This document shows positions 32,962 to 33,417 of a DNA stretch of 33,417 bases, piece by piece; the stretch's first letter is position 1; each line of letters starts with the position of its first letter. The translations under genes were made by a program, and so were the position numbers. The notes under the pieces were generated by a model, which searched no databases, was not told the DNA's origin, and saw only the letters and a program-made list of their open reading frames with translations. This stretch comes from JAVVSR01 sp964604875. Lineage in GTDB: Bacteria > Bacillota > Clostridia > Christensenellales > CAG-917. The stretch is from positions 1-33,417 of the forward strand of contig CAZSAC010000015.1 of NCBI GenBank assembly GCA_964604875.1, read 5' to 3'.

Positions 32962-33417
32962 TTAGGCTTTGGTGGAATAGTTTGGGCTTTCCTTTGTGAT
33001 TGTAATATCGTGAGGATGACTTTCAATCAAGGACGCATTGGTGATTTTAATAAATTCCGCCTTCGTCCGCAAGTTCTCAACCGTACTCATACCGCAGTAG
33101 CCCATACCTGAACGCAAACCGCCCATAAGCTGATAAACAACCTCGGCAAGCACTCCCCTATAAGGAACTCTGCCCTCAACGCCTTCGGGAACAAGTTTTT
33201 TGTTGTCTTCTTGGAAATATCTATCTTTACTGCCCGCCGCCATTGCGCTGATTGAACCCATACCGCGGTAAACCTTGAAGCTTCTGCCTTGGAACATTTC
33301 AATTTCACCGGGGCTTTCCTTTGTGCCTGCAAACAGACTGCCTATCATAACCGCCGACGCGCCTGCGCCGATTGCCTTTACAACGTCACCGCTGAATTTA
33401 ATACCGCCGTCTGCGAT
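32962..33417 (-). CDS. guaB: IMP dehydrogenase, C-terminal part (5' end outside window)
   Basis: The frame is open from the right edge (IADGGIKFSGDVVKAIGAGA) to the stop at 32962, giving 151 residues. It contains the IMP-binding ADGGI loop, the flap-preceding YRGMGSISAM, GLRSGMGYCG and the family C-terminus HPHDITITKESPNY. IMPDH oxidises IMP to XMP, the committed step of guanine nucleotide synthesis. The CBS pair and active-site cysteine loop would lie upstream, beyond the edge. Confidence 0.96.
   Translation of the reverse strand: MADGGIKFSGDVVKAIGAGASAVMIGSLFAGTKESPGEIEMFQGRSFKVYRGMGSISAMAAGSKDRYFQEDNKKLVPEGVEGRVPYRGVLAEVVYQLMGGLRSGMGYCGMSTVENLRTKAEFIKITNASLIESHPHDITITKESPNYSTKA

Overview
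The window looks like a chromosomal segment of an anaerobic low-GC Bacillota, most likely an uncultured clostridial lineage. The basis is a complete six-gene Rnf complex in the clostridial order C-D-G-E-A-B, Gram-positive lipoproteins with lipoboxes, a tetrahydrofolate riboswitch in front of an ECF folate S component, a single-chain (alpha2-type) glycyl-tRNA synthetase, the clostridial form of HflX with an N-terminal extension, and AT-rich sigma-A-like promoters with strong GGAGG ribosome sites. I see no rRNA, tRNA, CRISPR array, transposase or phage gene. No gene-free gap exceeds 300 bases.

Layout. 1-3868 (minus strand): a ppx/gppA - maf - mreB-like - Gfo/Idh/MocA oxidoreductase operon; the last gene runs off the left edge. 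3971-8995 (minus): rnfCDGEAB with its own promoter and terminator and translationally coupled genes. 9064-9918 (minus): two tandem half-size TauE/SafE-type permease genes. 9943-13850 (plus): a 1256-residue surface lipoprotein made of five repeated modules plus a C-terminal membrane helix, with promoter and terminator. 13890-15431 (plus): a SpoVB/MATE-like flippase, whose 3' end overlaps the convergent folT (15406-16011, minus) by 26 bp. folT has an extended -10 promoter, a THF riboswitch and a hairpin holding its ribosome site. 16245-17326 (plus): a YetF/DUF421 membrane protein and its usual DUF4363 partner. 17336-23097 (minus): two related membrane-anchored, winged-helix-like proteins of unknown function lead into uvrB and uvrA. 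23247-24896 (plus): an acyl-CoA synthetase sharing a bidirectional terminator with the convergent coaX - hom - small membrane protein - plsY operon (24945-27978, minus). 27991-29102 (minus): a BspA-type leucine-rich-repeat lipoprotein. 29214-29498 (minus): a tiny cysteine-rich, internally duplicated protein. 29566-31297 (plus): glycyl-tRNA synthetase and a small XRE-type regulator. 31300-32910 (minus): hflX, apparently leaderless. 32919-33417 (minus): the 3' half of guaB with its terminator.

Most of the window is housekeeping: ferredoxin:NAD+ energy conservation, nucleotide excision repair, CoA, phospholipid, purine and folate supply. The parts that are not explained by known families are the uvr-linked pair of membrane-anchored proteins, the duplicated Cys-rich peptide with a perfect palindrome in its leader, the doubly anchored surface protein, and the JAMM-like signature in the HflX N-terminal domain. 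All functional calls come from reading motifs by eye; no database search was run.
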